Below are positions 23,984 through 32,484 of a stretch of 41,529 nucleotides of DNA, piece by piece (the first letter of the stretch is position 1; the number at the start of each line of letters is the position of its first letter). The notes under the pieces were generated by a model that saw only the letters and a list, made by a program, of their open reading frames with translations, ran no database searches and was not told the DNA's origin. A program made the translations under genes and the position numbers. This stretch comes from DATBRC01 sp036560485 (lineage in GTDB: Bacteria > Pseudomonadota > Gammaproteobacteria > Burkholderiales > Burkholderiaceae_D), in assembly GCA_036560485.1 (NCBI GenBank), contig DATBRC010000006.1, forward strand, positions 1-41,529. The letters are read 5' to 3'.

Positions 23984-24619
23984 ATGCCTAAGAAAAAAAG
24001 GTGCGCTGCCTTGGTCACGAGAAGAGCCAGAAAATTGGCCGCACTCGGTTTGGTTATGATTGCATTCATCATCACAGCGGGCGATGCAGTTGCCCGTCGC
24101 ACCGGAGCCGCTCGAACGCAGGCCATCGATATGGTCGTCATCCATTCTACCGGCGGCCCCACCTGCGATGCCGGCACAGGCAAGCCGATTTGGGTCGGTG
24201 CAGGGACACTCGAAGAAAACATGCGCCTGATCGAAACGCATCCGGTCATCGGCATCCATTACATGATAGACCGCGACGGAACGGTGCGCGCCAGCGTGCC
24301 GGAAGGCCAGGTGGCACATCACGTTTATCACTTCAGCGGACGATCCATCGCCATCGAGTTGATTAACGATGGGAACGGCATTGACCCGTTTCCCCAAGAG
24401 CAATTGGCGTCATTGGTTAAACTGCTGATCGACATCAAGCAGCGACGTGGCATCACACGTGAAGGTGTAAAACGCCACTCGGATCTTGATCATGCGTGGC
24501 TGCCATGTGATCGAACGCAGCGGCGCAAGGTGGATCCTAGTGATGCGTTCCCATATGAATCGATTTTGGATCGCGTATTTCCGCCTCAGAGAAAAGATGT
24601 AGCACCGGACGTTAAATAA
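23984..24619 (+). CDS. exported N-acetylmuramoyl-L-alanine amidase (Amidase_2/PGRP fold)
   Basis: The protein has 211 aa from ATG at 23984. A basic N-terminus (KKKR, TRRARK) is followed by a hydrophobic signal segment (LAALGLVMIAFIITAGDAVA). The catalytic domain has zinc ligands in MVVIHST, KRHSDLDHAW and the KVDPSDAFPY block, plus the typical IGIHYMIDRDGTVRASVPEGQVAHHV stretch. It should cleave the bond between muramic acid and the stem peptide in the periplasm, for wall turnover or recycling, like AmiD. No lipobox is evident, unlike E. coli AmiD. The ribosome-binding site is weak, and an earlier in-frame start (23864) would extend into the DUF3297 gene region. Confidence 0.87.
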   Translation: MPKKKRCAALVTRRARKLAALGLVMIAFIITAGDAVARRTGAARTQAIDMVVIHSTGGPTCDAGTGKPIWVGAGTLEENMRLIETHPVIGIHYMIDRDGTVRASVPEGQVAHHVYHFSGRSIAIELINDGNGIDPFPQEQLASLVKLLIDIKQRRGITREGVKRHSDLDHAWLPCDRTQRRKVDPSDAFPYESILDRVFPPQRKDVAPDVK

Positions 24620-24813
24620 ATTTGGCCTGCGCTGATCAGAGCTAAAGTATTAAACGGATTATCTCAGCCTCGCATTCGATTTTTCTTTGCCAATAAGAAA
24701 TAATAAAGTGAAGCAGATCACTTTAACGCTGTTGTACTTTTGCCGTATGTTCCTACGCTTGGCAAGATGAGATATTCTATTCTGTCATTGACGATAAACA
24801 GGGGCAACGAGAC

Positions 24814-26094
24814 ATGGAGATAGACAAGGCAAGTGCTTCACCCATTCCCATCGATGCGTCATTCGATGTCATCGTGGTGGGCGCGAGTATCGCCGGTTGT
24901 ACGGCGGCTCGCCTCTATGCTCAGGAAGGCATGCGCGTTGCGCTGATCGATCATCACCGCGATGCATCTGCCTACAAGCAGCTATGCACGCATTACATTC
25001 AAGCTTCTGCTACTCCAACGCTGCGCCGTCTCGGATTGGATACACTGATTGAACAGGCGGGCGGAATCCGCAACGGCAGCGAAATCTGGACGCATTTTGG
25101 CTGGATCGGACATCATCCGCCGGTCGATGAACATGGCAAGCCGCTGTATGGCTACAACGTCCAGCGCAAGACCCTGGATCCTTTGCTGCGGCAGATGACA
25201 TGCGAGACGCCCGGTGTGACGTCGTTTCTGAGTTGCAGCGTACGCGACCTGATCATCGAAGAGGGCGTAGTGAAAGGACTCATGGTCGATGGAACGCATC
25301 AGGGCGCCATTCATGCACGCCTCGTGGTAGCAGCCGATGGACGCAGTTCCGGCATCGCTCAGCGCTTGGGAGTGGAACCAAAAGAATCGACGAACATACG
25401 CTTTGGCGCGCTGTGTGCTTATCGTGGCGTGGCCCTGAAACGCGGCACTTGTTCACAAATGTGGCTCAACGGGGCCGAGGTAGCCTATGTGTTTCCTAAC
25501 GACGACGGCGTGACCGTGGTCGCCTATCTGAATGCACTCGACCAATGGGAAGAATTTCATCGAGATCCCGTTGCGGCGCTCGAACATAGGATGCAGCAAC
25601 TGCCGGAGGGGCCGGATTTGCGTGCAGCAGAATGTTTGGGCAAGCCCTTGGTGGTCAAGAAGTTTACCAACCTGTGGCGGATGCCGGTTACGCAAGGCGT
25701 CTGTTTTGTCGGGGACGCGCTGATGAGTCTTGACTACTTGTGGGGCACAGGTTGCGGCTTCGCACTCCAACAAGCGGAATGGCTTGTGGACGCAACCATC
25801 GTTTCGCTGAAAACTGGCGTTGATCTTGATGCGGCGCGCCTTCGTTATGCAAAACTGATAGAGAAAAATCATGGAATGCATCGCGCTTTGATCCAGGATT
25901 TTTCAAAGCGGCATGACATGAATTGGATTGAACGCTTGATGTTCTCGTCCGCGGTAAAGGACATAAGATGTGCGCGGCATCTGCATACCTTTGGTGCGCG
26001 ATTGATGAGTCCGATGCAATTTATTTCGCCGCGCGCAATACTGCGCGCGATATGGGTCAACTGGACGCGCCGCTCAACATCACAGGTCACGTAA
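24814..26094 (+). CDS. FAD-dependent monooxygenase/reductase (FAD_binding_3-like)
   Basis: The protein has 426 aa. The dinucleotide-binding motif is VIVVGASIAGCTAARLYAQEG with the ribose-binding acid in VALIDHH. The DG motif is VVAADGRSSGIAQRLG near residue 172, and the GD motif is GVCFVGDALMSLDYLWGTGCGFAL near 300. These three define the p-hydroxybenzoate-hydroxylase/geranylgeranyl-reductase superfamily. The start has AGGGG upstream. The substrate is unknown: the fold covers hydroxylases, halogenases and lipid reductases, and there are no clustered biosynthetic genes to guide the choice. The K-x-x-W-x-x-SS pattern of flavin halogenases was not seen. Confidence 0.85.
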   Translation: MEIDKASASPIPIDASFDVIVVGASIAGCTAARLYAQEGMRVALIDHHRDASAYKQLCTHYIQASATPTLRRLGLDTLIEQAGGIRNGSEIWTHFGWIGHHPPVDEHGKPLYGYNVQRKTLDPLLRQMTCETPGVTSFLSCSVRDLIIEEGVVKGLMVDGTHQGAIHARLVVAADGRSSGIAQRLGVEPKESTNIRFGALCAYRGVALKRGTCSQMWLNGAEVAYVFPNDDGVTVVAYLNALDQWEEFHRDPVAALEHRMQQLPEGPDLRAAECLGKPLVVKKFTNLWRMPVTQGVCFVGDALMSLDYLWGTGCGFALQQAEWLVDATIVSLKTGVDLDAARLRYAKLIEKNHGMHRALIQDFSKRHDMNWIERLMFSSAVKDIRCARHLHTFGARLMSPMQFISPRAILRAIWVNWTRRSTSQVT

Positions 26095-26114
26095 GAATAT
26101 GAAATGAGTCTAAT

Positions 26115-26597
26115 TTAAAACGACGGGCTTTGACGTATTATCTCCAATGATTCAATCAAGAATTGATAACTGAGTTGTCCTCCGCTACGCGCCAATATAC
26201 GAGCGTGCTTTGATTCTTTACCGTCCAGCACGTCGATTGCATTTTCCAAATCGATCAGACATGGGTACAGTCCCGTCGAAGAGGATTGGTCTTTTGCCGT
26301 GACGTTCAACGTCAGGGAGCCAAGAGCAATGACAAAATAAGGTCGAGCCGCTTCGTTGCTGGCGGCTTTGCCGCGTTCCAGTTGTTGTGCCATGAGGGCA
26401 GCAATGGCGTGCCTGATCAATTTCAGGTCGGAACCTTGAAACAGTGCTTCAGTGATTGCCTTGACGCTTTTCGCAGCGTTAGTCTGATGTACAAGGCATG
26501 CGATATCTAAATCTGAGTTGCTTCCCATGATGCAAATGTGCCTTATGGAGAAATCAACAGGTAGCTTATCCCTTTGGCTAGCTATTTGATATGCCAT
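26115..26597 (-). CDS. hypothetical protein
   Basis: About 160 aa from ATG at 26597; upstream in-frame TTG at 26678 is also possible, and no good ribosome-binding site marks either start. It is a soluble, helix-rich sequence with no signal or TM: DLDIACLVHQTNAAKSVKAITEALFQGSDLKLIRHAIAALMAQQLERGKAA, then a beta-like block PYFVIALGSLTLNV, then a helical end. No family is recognised. It converges on the flavoprotein gene (20 bp apart). The 10-2-10 inverted repeat at 26589-26610 overlaps the start. Confidence 0.6.
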   Translation of the reverse strand: MAYQIASQRDKLPVDFSIRHICIMGSNSDLDIACLVHQTNAAKSVKAITEALFQGSDLKLIRHAIAALMAQQLERGKAASNEAARPYFVIALGSLTLNVTAKDQSSSTGLYPCLIDLENAIDVLDGKESKHARILARSGGQLSYQFLIESLEIIRQSPSF

Positions 26598-26610
26598 ATT
26601 TATGGCGTAT
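26589..26610. repeat. inverted repeat 10-2-10 at the start of the hypothetical gene
   Basis: ATATGCCATA and TATGGCGTAT pair at 9 of 10 positions around TT. The core CCATATTTATGG is identical to the core of the palindrome at 23332-23347. Confidence 0.5.
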
Positions 26611-26777
26611 TGGTTGTGGTATCTCCTGTTTAAGAAGTTCGGTAAGGGATTGGATTGTTTTGGTGTAACTTTTTGCAATCAGTTCGGGGTGCGTAACGGC
26701 CCGCTAAGGAGGTAATGCAGATGATTTGGGGAAGCAGCTTTGCGTACGAAACATAACGCGAACTCAATTTTTTTAAT

Positions 26778-26800
26778 ATTCTGCCTGCAACAGGTAGAAT
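26778..26800. promoter_or_regulatory. inverted repeat 10-3-10 upstream of the cyclase gene
   Basis: ATTCTGCCTG and CAGGTAGAAT pair at 9 of 10 positions, 48 bp before the cyclase ATG. It is a good size for a dimeric repressor site; no known consensus was matched. Confidence 0.5.
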
Positions 26801-26848
26801 AACCGCACAAAAAACTATCTAAGGCTACGCATAGGGGAGGCCAGCCAG

Positions 26849-28705
26849 ATGTCGTCACAATCTTACGTGGAAATTGCGCAGCGGCCGATCAGCTTCAAGA
26901 TCTTTGGAATTGCTGTCGGGTTATTAACGCTGATGGTTATCGTCACGCTGTCATCTTCAATCTACCTGCACCGCGTGGGTCAGCAACTGACCTTGCTGTC
27001 GGACTACTACATCGAACTTGATCAGCAAATGAGCGATATACGCGCCCAGACTTTGCGCGAGATCATTCAGATCGAAAGAGTATTGCACGCCAAGCCCAGG
27101 CAAGTGACGGGGCGCGACGACGAGGTAGCCGGCCTGTATAAACAAGCGGGGGACTGCAGCGATGAATCCTTGCGTGCGGTGCGCCGCAAGATTAAAGATG
27201 CATACTCGGATTTCGGTGAACGCAATTTGATGGCATACCGTGTGACGCGCTTGTGTACTGATAACCAGCTGACGCGTGCCGATGCGTTGATCGACCGGGC
27301 GCTTGCCACGCATCGTGTTCGCGATGATGTCGAGCAGGTTGCGCGCTTTACCAAGCTCAAGACAGAACTGGCCGATCTTCCGGCAGAACGCCTCAAGCTC
27401 TACGTCAGCTTTGAAAAATATCTGGAGCGAGCCCAGTCCAGGGACGACAAGGAGCTGGCCGCCATACACGATCAAATCGACGAACATCGTGCCGATGTCG
27501 CACGGCGCATCAATGCCGTTACCGGCTTGATCCATACCGGCACCAACGATTCTGCAGACCGCACCGAAGCAATGGAACATGACGCGCTCTGGCTCAGCTG
27601 GTCGGTCACGCTGGCGGCTTGTATTTTTGGCCTGGGTGTGGCGGCACTCATCACGCGCAATCTGGTGCGCCCGGTGCGCGAATTGTTGGCGCTTACCCAT
27701 GCCATCCGTACCGGCAACCTCGATATCCAGATCCAGATCAAGACCAGCGACGAGATCGGATTGCTGGCCGATTCATTCAAGCACATGGTTGGCGAGATCA
27801 AACAAAAAGAACAAATAAAGAATATGTTCGGCAAGTACGTCGACCCAAGGATTGTGCAGAGCCTGTTGCTCGATCAGCAGCAATTCAAGCATGGCGGCGA
27901 ACGCCAGTTGATGTCGGTATTTTTCTCCGACATCGAGGGCTTCACACCGATCTGTGAAGGGTTGACCCCGACCGGTGCGGTTAGGTTGATTAACCAATAT
28001 TTTGCATTGATGTCCGAGCCTGTTCGCAATCGCAAAGGGATCATCGACAAGTTTATCGGCGATTCGATCATGGCGTACTGGGGGCCTCCGTTTACTGTCG
28101 CGGCTGAACACGCATTGGAAGCTTGCCATGCCGCGCTTGAACAGCAAGCGCTGGTGCCCAAGTTTCAGGCATTGCTTCCAGAAGTGCTGGGTATACGCAA
28201 GAATGTGCCGACGATCCGCGTCCGCATGGGCATCGCGACCGGCGACGTGACCGTCGGCAGTATCGGGTCGGAGGACGCGCGCAGCTATACGGTCATCGGC
28301 GACACGGTGAATCTGGCATCACGGCTGGAGGGCGCCAACAAGTACTACCATACGCAGATCCTGATCAGCGAAGATACCTGCAAGCTGGCCGGCGATGGAA
28401 TCGAAGCACGCGAGGTCGATGCGATTCGTGTAGTCGGCAAGGCCGATCCGGTGCGGGTGTATGAACTGCTTGGAATGAAGGGCGATATTTCCGCCGCCGG
28501 CGCGCAATTGCGCAGCCACTACGAGCGCGGGCTTGGCCTGTATCGTGCGCGCAAATGGGAAGAAGCACGTGCTGCGTTTGAAGAATGCTTGAAGGTCAAG
28601 CCGGATGACGGACCATCCTTATTATTCATTGAACGGATTGCGGTGCTGAAAGGAAAAGATCTGACGGAACAATGGGATGGCGTGTGGCGGTTGACCGAGA
28701 AATAG
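26849..28705 (+). CDS. membrane-bound class III adenylate cyclase with HAMP domain
   Basis: The protein has 618 aa, with a GGGGAGG site before the ATG. TM1 is at ~17-39, followed by a helical periplasmic sensor of ~205 residues, TM2 at ~248-270, HAMP at ~271-323, and the cyclase domain at ~350-530. Metal-binding Asp residues appear in FFSDIEGFT and DKFIGDSIMAYWG. The YTVIGDTVNLASRLEGANKYY block carries the transition-state Asn/Arg. Lys in DKFIGD and Thr in YTVIG favour ATP over GTP. The last ~90 residues form a TPR-like helical pair. It should make cAMP in response to a periplasmic or membrane signal. It is monocistronic, ending in a terminator at 28765. Confidence 0.93.
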   Translation: MSSQSYVEIAQRPISFKIFGIAVGLLTLMVIVTLSSSIYLHRVGQQLTLLSDYYIELDQQMSDIRAQTLREIIQIERVLHAKPRQVTGRDDEVAGLYKQAGDCSDESLRAVRRKIKDAYSDFGERNLMAYRVTRLCTDNQLTRADALIDRALATHRVRDDVEQVARFTKLKTELADLPAERLKLYVSFEKYLERAQSRDDKELAAIHDQIDEHRADVARRINAVTGLIHTGTNDSADRTEAMEHDALWLSWSVTLAACIFGLGVAALITRNLVRPVRELLALTHAIRTGNLDIQIQIKTSDEIGLLADSFKHMVGEIKQKEQIKNMFGKYVDPRIVQSLLLDQQQFKHGGERQLMSVFFSDIEGFTPICEGLTPTGAVRLINQYFALMSEPVRNRKGIIDKFIGDSIMAYWGPPFTVAAEHALEACHAALEQQALVPKFQALLPEVLGIRKNVPTIRVRMGIATGDVTVGSIGSEDARSYTVIGDTVNLASRLEGANKYYHTQILISEDTCKLAGDGIEAREVDAIRVVGKADPVRVYELLGMKGDISAAGAQLRSHYERGLGLYRARKWEEARAAFEECLKVKPDDGPSLLFIERIAVLKGKDLTEQWDGVWRLTEK

Positions 28706-28764
28706 ACAGCGCACATTTTTAGCAGCTACCAATCATTGGTTTCAAGCAGTGCCAATAAATTCTC

Positions 28765-28802
28765 AAACCCGCATCGCTCATTGATGAGAATGCGGGTTTT
28801 TA
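28765..28802 (+). terminator. rho-independent terminator of the cyclase gene
   Basis: AAACCCGCAT and ATGCGGGTTT pair, with an inner CTCA/TGAG stem, followed by TTTTT. It lies between convergent genes and may also serve msrA weakly. Confidence 0.85.
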
Positions 28803-28844
28803 TGTCAGCACGTTCCAATAACAATCTTTAGACGCGAGAAGCAA

Positions 28845-29522
28845 TCACCGCAAATACAAATCCGGAAACTGCTTTTGCAAATTGGCGACCTTAGGCAAAT
28901 CATTGATGAAGATATACGGCTGATTCGGATGATTGGTCGCGTAGTTCTGATGATAATCCTCCGCTGCATAAAACGCTTTGAGCGGCGTGACTTGCGTCAC
29001 GATCGGCGCACCGAATACTTTTACCTTTTGCAGTTGATCGATATACGATTGCGCGACCCGTTTTTGCTCATCGTTGGTGGTGAAAATGGCCGACCGATAT
29101 TGTGTGCCGTGATCCGGCCCTTGGTAATTCAGTTCGGTCGGATTGTGCGCTACCGAAAAAAATATCTTGAGCAATTTTCCATAGCTGATTTGCGATGGGT
29201 CGTAGATGACTTGCACCGACTCGGCATGGCCGGTGGTGCCGGTGCTGACCATTTCATAATGCGCAGTATTGGCTGCGCCGCCTGCATAACCGGACGTGGC
29301 TGTCTTCACGCCTTTGACGTGCTGAAACACTGCCTGGATACCCCAGAAACATCCGCCTGCGAAGACGGCAGTTTGCGGTGTGCTGCCGGCGGCAAGCGGC
29401 GTGTCGATCACAGCGTCCGGCAGGGTGACTGCGTGGGCAGAAAAGGCCAAGGACAGATTCAGCGCGACACCGCTCAGCAGCACGGTCAGCGCAGTAAAGC
29501 GTTTCAGGTTGGGACGCAACAT
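28845..29522 (-). CDS. msrA: exported peptide-methionine (S)-S-oxide reductase MsrA
   Basis: The protein has 225 aa from ATG at 29522, with AAGGAG 7 nt upstream. The signal peptide covers residues 1-~31 (hydrophobic ALTVLLSGVALNLSLAFSAHA). The active site is FAGGCFWGIQ with catalytic Cys near 58. The family blocks GYAGG, HAESVQVIYDP, FFSVAHNPTELNYQGPDHGTQYRSAIF and AAEDYHQNY are all present. It repairs the S form of methionine sulfoxide in oxidised periplasmic proteins. It lies 13 bp after msrB, so the two form an operon. Resolving Cys residues of the usual C-terminal type were not seen, so thiol recycling may be direct. Confidence 0.94.
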   Translation of the reverse strand: MLRPNLKRFTALTVLLSGVALNLSLAFSAHAVTLPDAVIDTPLAAGSTPQTAVFAGGCFWGIQAVFQHVKGVKTATSGYAGGAANTAHYEMVSTGTTGHAESVQVIYDPSQISYGKLLKIFFSVAHNPTELNYQGPDHGTQYRSAIFTTNDEQKRVAQSYIDQLQKVKVFGAPIVTQVTPLKAFYAAEDYHQNYATNHPNQPYIFINDLPKVANLQKQFPDLYLR

Positions 29523-29535
29523 GGTGGTTCTCCTT

Positions 29536-30144
29536 TTATCCAATATTCACAAAACGCAGTGATGCCGAGTTCATGCAATAGCGCAGGCCGGTTGGCTTGG
29601 GTCCGTCATCAAACACATGACCGAGATGCGCATCGCAACGCGTGCACGATATCGCTGTGCGGGACATGCCAAACGACCGGTCGGTTGTTGACGTCACGTT
29701 TTCTTTGGCTATCGGTTCCCAAAAACTGGGCCAGCCGGTGCCTGATTCAAACTTTGTTTCCGAATTGAATAATGGCGTGTCGCAACAGATGCAGCGATAC
29801 ATACCTTTACTATGCAGATTCCAGTATTTGCCGGTGAATGGGCGCTCGGTGCCTTCTTCCCGGGTGACTTCAAACGACTCTGCCGATAATTGCTTGCGCC
29901 ATTCCGCTTTTGTCTTGACGACCTTTGGTACCCGCACTGCAGGCTGGCGTTGCCCGGCATCAGAAAAAGGCACGATCGTTACGGTGGCTGCGGCCGGTTC
30001 TGCTGCAAATGCATGACGGCCGGTTGCTGCAAGGCCCAAGGCGGTTGCGCCCGTTGCCATCAGAAATGTCCGGCGCGAAATGAGCTGAGGTGCGGATCGA
30101 GATAAGGATATAGAAAAATCAATTTTCTTTTGTTTCGTAAACAT
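29536..30144 (-). CDS. msrB: Tat-exported peptide-methionine (R)-S-oxide reductase MsrB
   Basis: The protein has 202 aa from ATG at 30144. The twin-arginine signal SRRTFLMATG at residues ~23-32 is followed by a hydrophobic stretch and a cleavage region near AFAAEP. The MsrB fold has two zinc CxxC pairs (CICC and CTRC), SGTGWPSFW and the catalytic RYCMNSASLRF. The open frame extends upstream to GTG at 30252, adding 36 residues with a TM-like segment; that longer form would bury the Tat motif. It repairs the R form of methionine sulfoxide in the periplasm together with MsrA. No thioredoxin-type partner or MsrPQ is nearby. Confidence 0.93.
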   Translation of the reverse strand: MFTKQKKIDFSISLSRSAPQLISRRTFLMATGATALGLAATGRHAFAAEPAAATVTIVPFSDAGQRQPAVRVPKVVKTKAEWRKQLSAESFEVTREEGTERPFTGKYWNLHSKGMYRCICCDTPLFNSETKFESGTGWPSFWEPIAKENVTSTTDRSFGMSRTAISCTRCDAHLGHVFDDGPKPTGLRYCMNSASLRFVNIG

Positions 30145-30448
30145 GATGTTTATCCAGTCAACTGAACTTAAAACGATAAAAATTGCTGCAACAAGAGGAA
30201 GTATGATCTTAAAAACCATTCGTTGAAAGTCATGCATTTTCTCTTGCGCCACTATCAGTCGAACGACTTTCCGATTCCTGACACTTTGCGGTGATTTTCT
30301 TTTTTAGAGCCACTGACCAAATGCGATTGGCGTCGCGCCTTGCCAGACCTATTTTGCTAGACGCTCTTAATGTTGTAAATTGCGTCTGCCCAGGCTAGAA
30401 AGAATTTCGTTATGATGTAATCGCCCAACATCATTTACAGGACGCACC

Positions 30449-31189
30449 ATGCTGTTTTTTCTTATTCTGATTGCAGGCCTCTGGGCTGGCTTGCAAAATT
30501 CTCTTGCTGGTGGCGGTTCCTTCGTGACCTTGCCGGCGCTCATCCTGGCGGGCATGTCGCCATTGGCAGCCAACATCACGTCTACTGTGGCATTGTTTCC
30601 GGGACAGGTGACGTCCGGCTTGGCAGGACGCAAGCTGGTGACCGGTGCCGGCCAACTATCGTTTCGCTCACTGTTTATTGTCAGTATCGTTGGCGGAGCG
30701 CTGGGTGGATTGCTGTTGCTGAATACGCCATCATCGGTGTTTGCTCGCCTCGTGCCCTGGCTCGTGTTATTCGCTACCACCTTATTTGCCTGGGGCAGTT
30801 TCTTCCGCAGGCAAAACATGAGCGAGCGATTGCAAAGCCCGTTTGTCACGGGAATTGCTCAATTCTTGATCGCAATCTACGGTGGCTATTTTGGTGGCGG
30901 CATAGGGATTCTGATGATTGCTGCACTGACGATGGCCGGCATGCCGACGCGTAACGCAGGTGCAACGAAAAACGTGCTGGCGGGTGTGATGAATGCATCA
31001 GCCGTGCTGCTGTTCGTGACGTCGCCGCAGCTGCATTGGCGTGAAGCCATTATATTGGGGGGCGGCGCCATCGTCGGCGGCTTATTGGGCTCGTGGGCGC
31101 TGCATTGGGTTAATGAAAAAATTCTGCGTATCGCCGTTGTTTGCATCGGCGTTGGATTGACGATCGGTCTGTTTGTCAAACCGATTTGA
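30449..31189 (+). CDS. TauE/SafE-family (TSUP) membrane transporter
   Basis: The protein has 246 aa, with AGGA 6 nt before the ATG. It has seven or eight TM helices and two copies of the TSUP half-motif: GLQNSLAGGGSFVTLPALILAGMSPLAANITSTVALFPG near the N-terminus and GGYFGGGIGILMIAALTMAGMPTRNAGATKNVLAG in the middle. Family members export sulfite, sulfoacetate or other small organosulfur or carboxylate anions. The actual substrate is not indicated by neighbours. It converges on the DUF1439 lipoprotein gene. Confidence 0.9.
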   Translation: MLFFLILIAGLWAGLQNSLAGGGSFVTLPALILAGMSPLAANITSTVALFPGQVTSGLAGRKLVTGAGQLSFRSLFIVSIVGGALGGLLLLNTPSSVFARLVPWLVLFATTLFAWGSFFRRQNMSERLQSPFVTGIAQFLIAIYGGYFGGGIGILMIAALTMAGMPTRNAGATKNVLAGVMNASAVLLFVTSPQLHWREAIILGGGAIVGGLLGSWALHWVNEKILRIAVVCIGVGLTIGLFVKPI

Positions 31190-31220
31190 TCGCGAAGATG
31201 CGTTGCAGTTTCCGTGTCTG

Positions 31221-31799
31221 CTATTTTACCGGCTCAATCGTCACTGCAAGTGCGTTCGGCATCGTTGTGATTTTGGTTGGCATGAATTGCACACCGGCGT
31301 AGTGCAACTCTTCCGGATGAAAACTGTATAGCGGCATGCTGTTCATTATTTGGTCAGTCACGATGCTGGCTGCTACCGCTAATTGACGTTGACGTGCTTC
31401 ATCGATGCCATCGATGACAAACCGATCGACTCGCGCATCGCGTATGAATACGGCATTGCGTACGGTGTCTAAAAACAGATTCCCGGAAAACGCCAGGCTG
31501 CCGCTTCGCGATTGCCGTAGCAATGGCGAAGACAGAGCCGTCGCCATCGTCAAGGATACCCTGCCACTATCAGGCAGGATTGTCAGCTGCGGTTGACTCA
31601 ACTGAATATCAAACACTTCCAGTACACGGTGATTGATCGGGAAGTGCCGATCCAGATTTTGCTGTAACCGGGTCAGCGGCAAATCAACTTCATGCGGGCC
31701 GATTAGGTTGGCGCAGGATGCGAGCACAATGCACGCAAGAAAAAACACAACCCATAATTTACTGAACTGTATCCTTGAAGTGCTATGTTTTGATTGCAT
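31221..31799 (-). CDS. DUF1439 lipoprotein (YceB-like)
   Basis: The protein has 192 aa from ATG at 31799; a TTG 18 codons earlier would prefix a second hydrophobic stretch and is less likely, though neither has a clear ribosome-binding site. The lipobox is VLASC (hydrophobic LWVVFFLACIVLA before it). The mature part follows the DUF1439 pattern: DLPLTRLQQNLDRHFPINHRVLEVFDIQLSQPQLTILPDSGRVSL, with later FSGNLFLDTVRNAVFIRDARVDRFVIDGI. This family forms a lipid-cradling TULIP-like fold in the outer-membrane inner leaflet. Its role is unknown. Confidence 0.85.
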   Translation of the reverse strand: MQSKHSTSRIQFSKLWVVFFLACIVLASCANLIGPHEVDLPLTRLQQNLDRHFPINHRVLEVFDIQLSQPQLTILPDSGRVSLTMATALSSPLLRQSRSGSLAFSGNLFLDTVRNAVFIRDARVDRFVIDGIDEARQRQLAVAASIVTDQIMNSMPLYSFHPEELHYAGVQFMPTKITTMPNALAVTIEPVK

Positions 31800-31845
31800 T
31801 GATAGGGACGATAAAATTAGAGTAAGAAGTAAGAGAAATTCTATT

Positions 31846-32343
31846 TCATGCAATCGCTAATAAGCCGACGATTCCTTGTTGATAAGAGTCGGCAATAACG
31901 GTGCCGGCGAGATTGGGGTTTGATTTTAGTACGGTTGCCCAATCGGTGGAATTATTCACTCCGGAAAAGTTTTGCACTGTACCCGCACTGCTGTAAATCC
32001 CGGAAGTGCCTGGATCGGATGGCAACGTGCCGACAACGCTTTGATCAATCAGCTGCTGTCCCTCAGTTTGAGTATCGGTACCGGAAGAGGGCACCGGAAT
32101 AGAGGTGGAGGGTGCACTGCCGGCCTGTGCAATCGAATTTAACAGGCCGGCAGCGTCATACGTTTGCAAAGCTGTTCCGGAATTTCCCAAGCTCGCGATC
32201 GCGCTGGCGTTGGCCGCAAGCTCGACTGCAGTTTGCACCAATCCCGGATCGGCAGTTTTGACAATAGGCGTGCTGTTGGAAATCGCGGAAGGCGAATATC
32301 CCAAAGCAGCGCTGCCCAAGGTGTCAATTGCACTTGTCATCAT
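31846..32343 (-). CDS. low-complexity Ser/Ala/Gly-rich protein, unknown
   Basis: The protein has 165 aa starting MMTSAIDTLGSAALGYSPSAISNSTPIVKTADPG; either of two adjacent ATGs may be used. There is no signal peptide. The composition is rich in Ser, Ala, Gly, Thr and Asn with a Pro/Ser spacer (APSTSIPVPSSGTDTQ). The C-terminal DWATVLKSNPNLAGTVIADSYQQGIVGLLAIA could form an amphipathic helix. It lies downstream of a second low-complexity gene on the same strand (141 bp away). Composition and lack of a signal resemble flagellar or type III-type substrates, but no such genes are nearby. Confidence 0.6.
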   Translation of the reverse strand: MMTSAIDTLGSAALGYSPSAISNSTPIVKTADPGLVQTAVELAANASAIASLGNSGTALQTYDAAGLLNSIAQAGSAPSTSIPVPSSGTDTQTEGQQLIDQSVVGTLPSDPGTSGIYSSAGTVQNFSGVNNSTDWATVLKSNPNLAGTVIADSYQQGIVGLLAIA

Positions 32344-32484
32344 GCATATCCATTTTCAAAAACGTGAAACAACCATTCTATTTTCATTATAGAAATTAAA
32401 TGGATAATTTCCACCCATTTTAGGCAGCTGACTTTATAAAAGCCTCGCAAGTCATTTTCTTTGCCATAAAGACGTTACGAATGC

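Noticed and set aside
26957..27700. Minus-strand open frame of 247 codons inside the cyclase gene
   Set aside because: Antisense to the sensor and HAMP regions of a complete cyclase; no support.
28875..29768. Plus-strand open frame of 297 codons across msrA and msrB
   Set aside because: Antisense to two clear enzymes with intact active sites; no recognisable protein.
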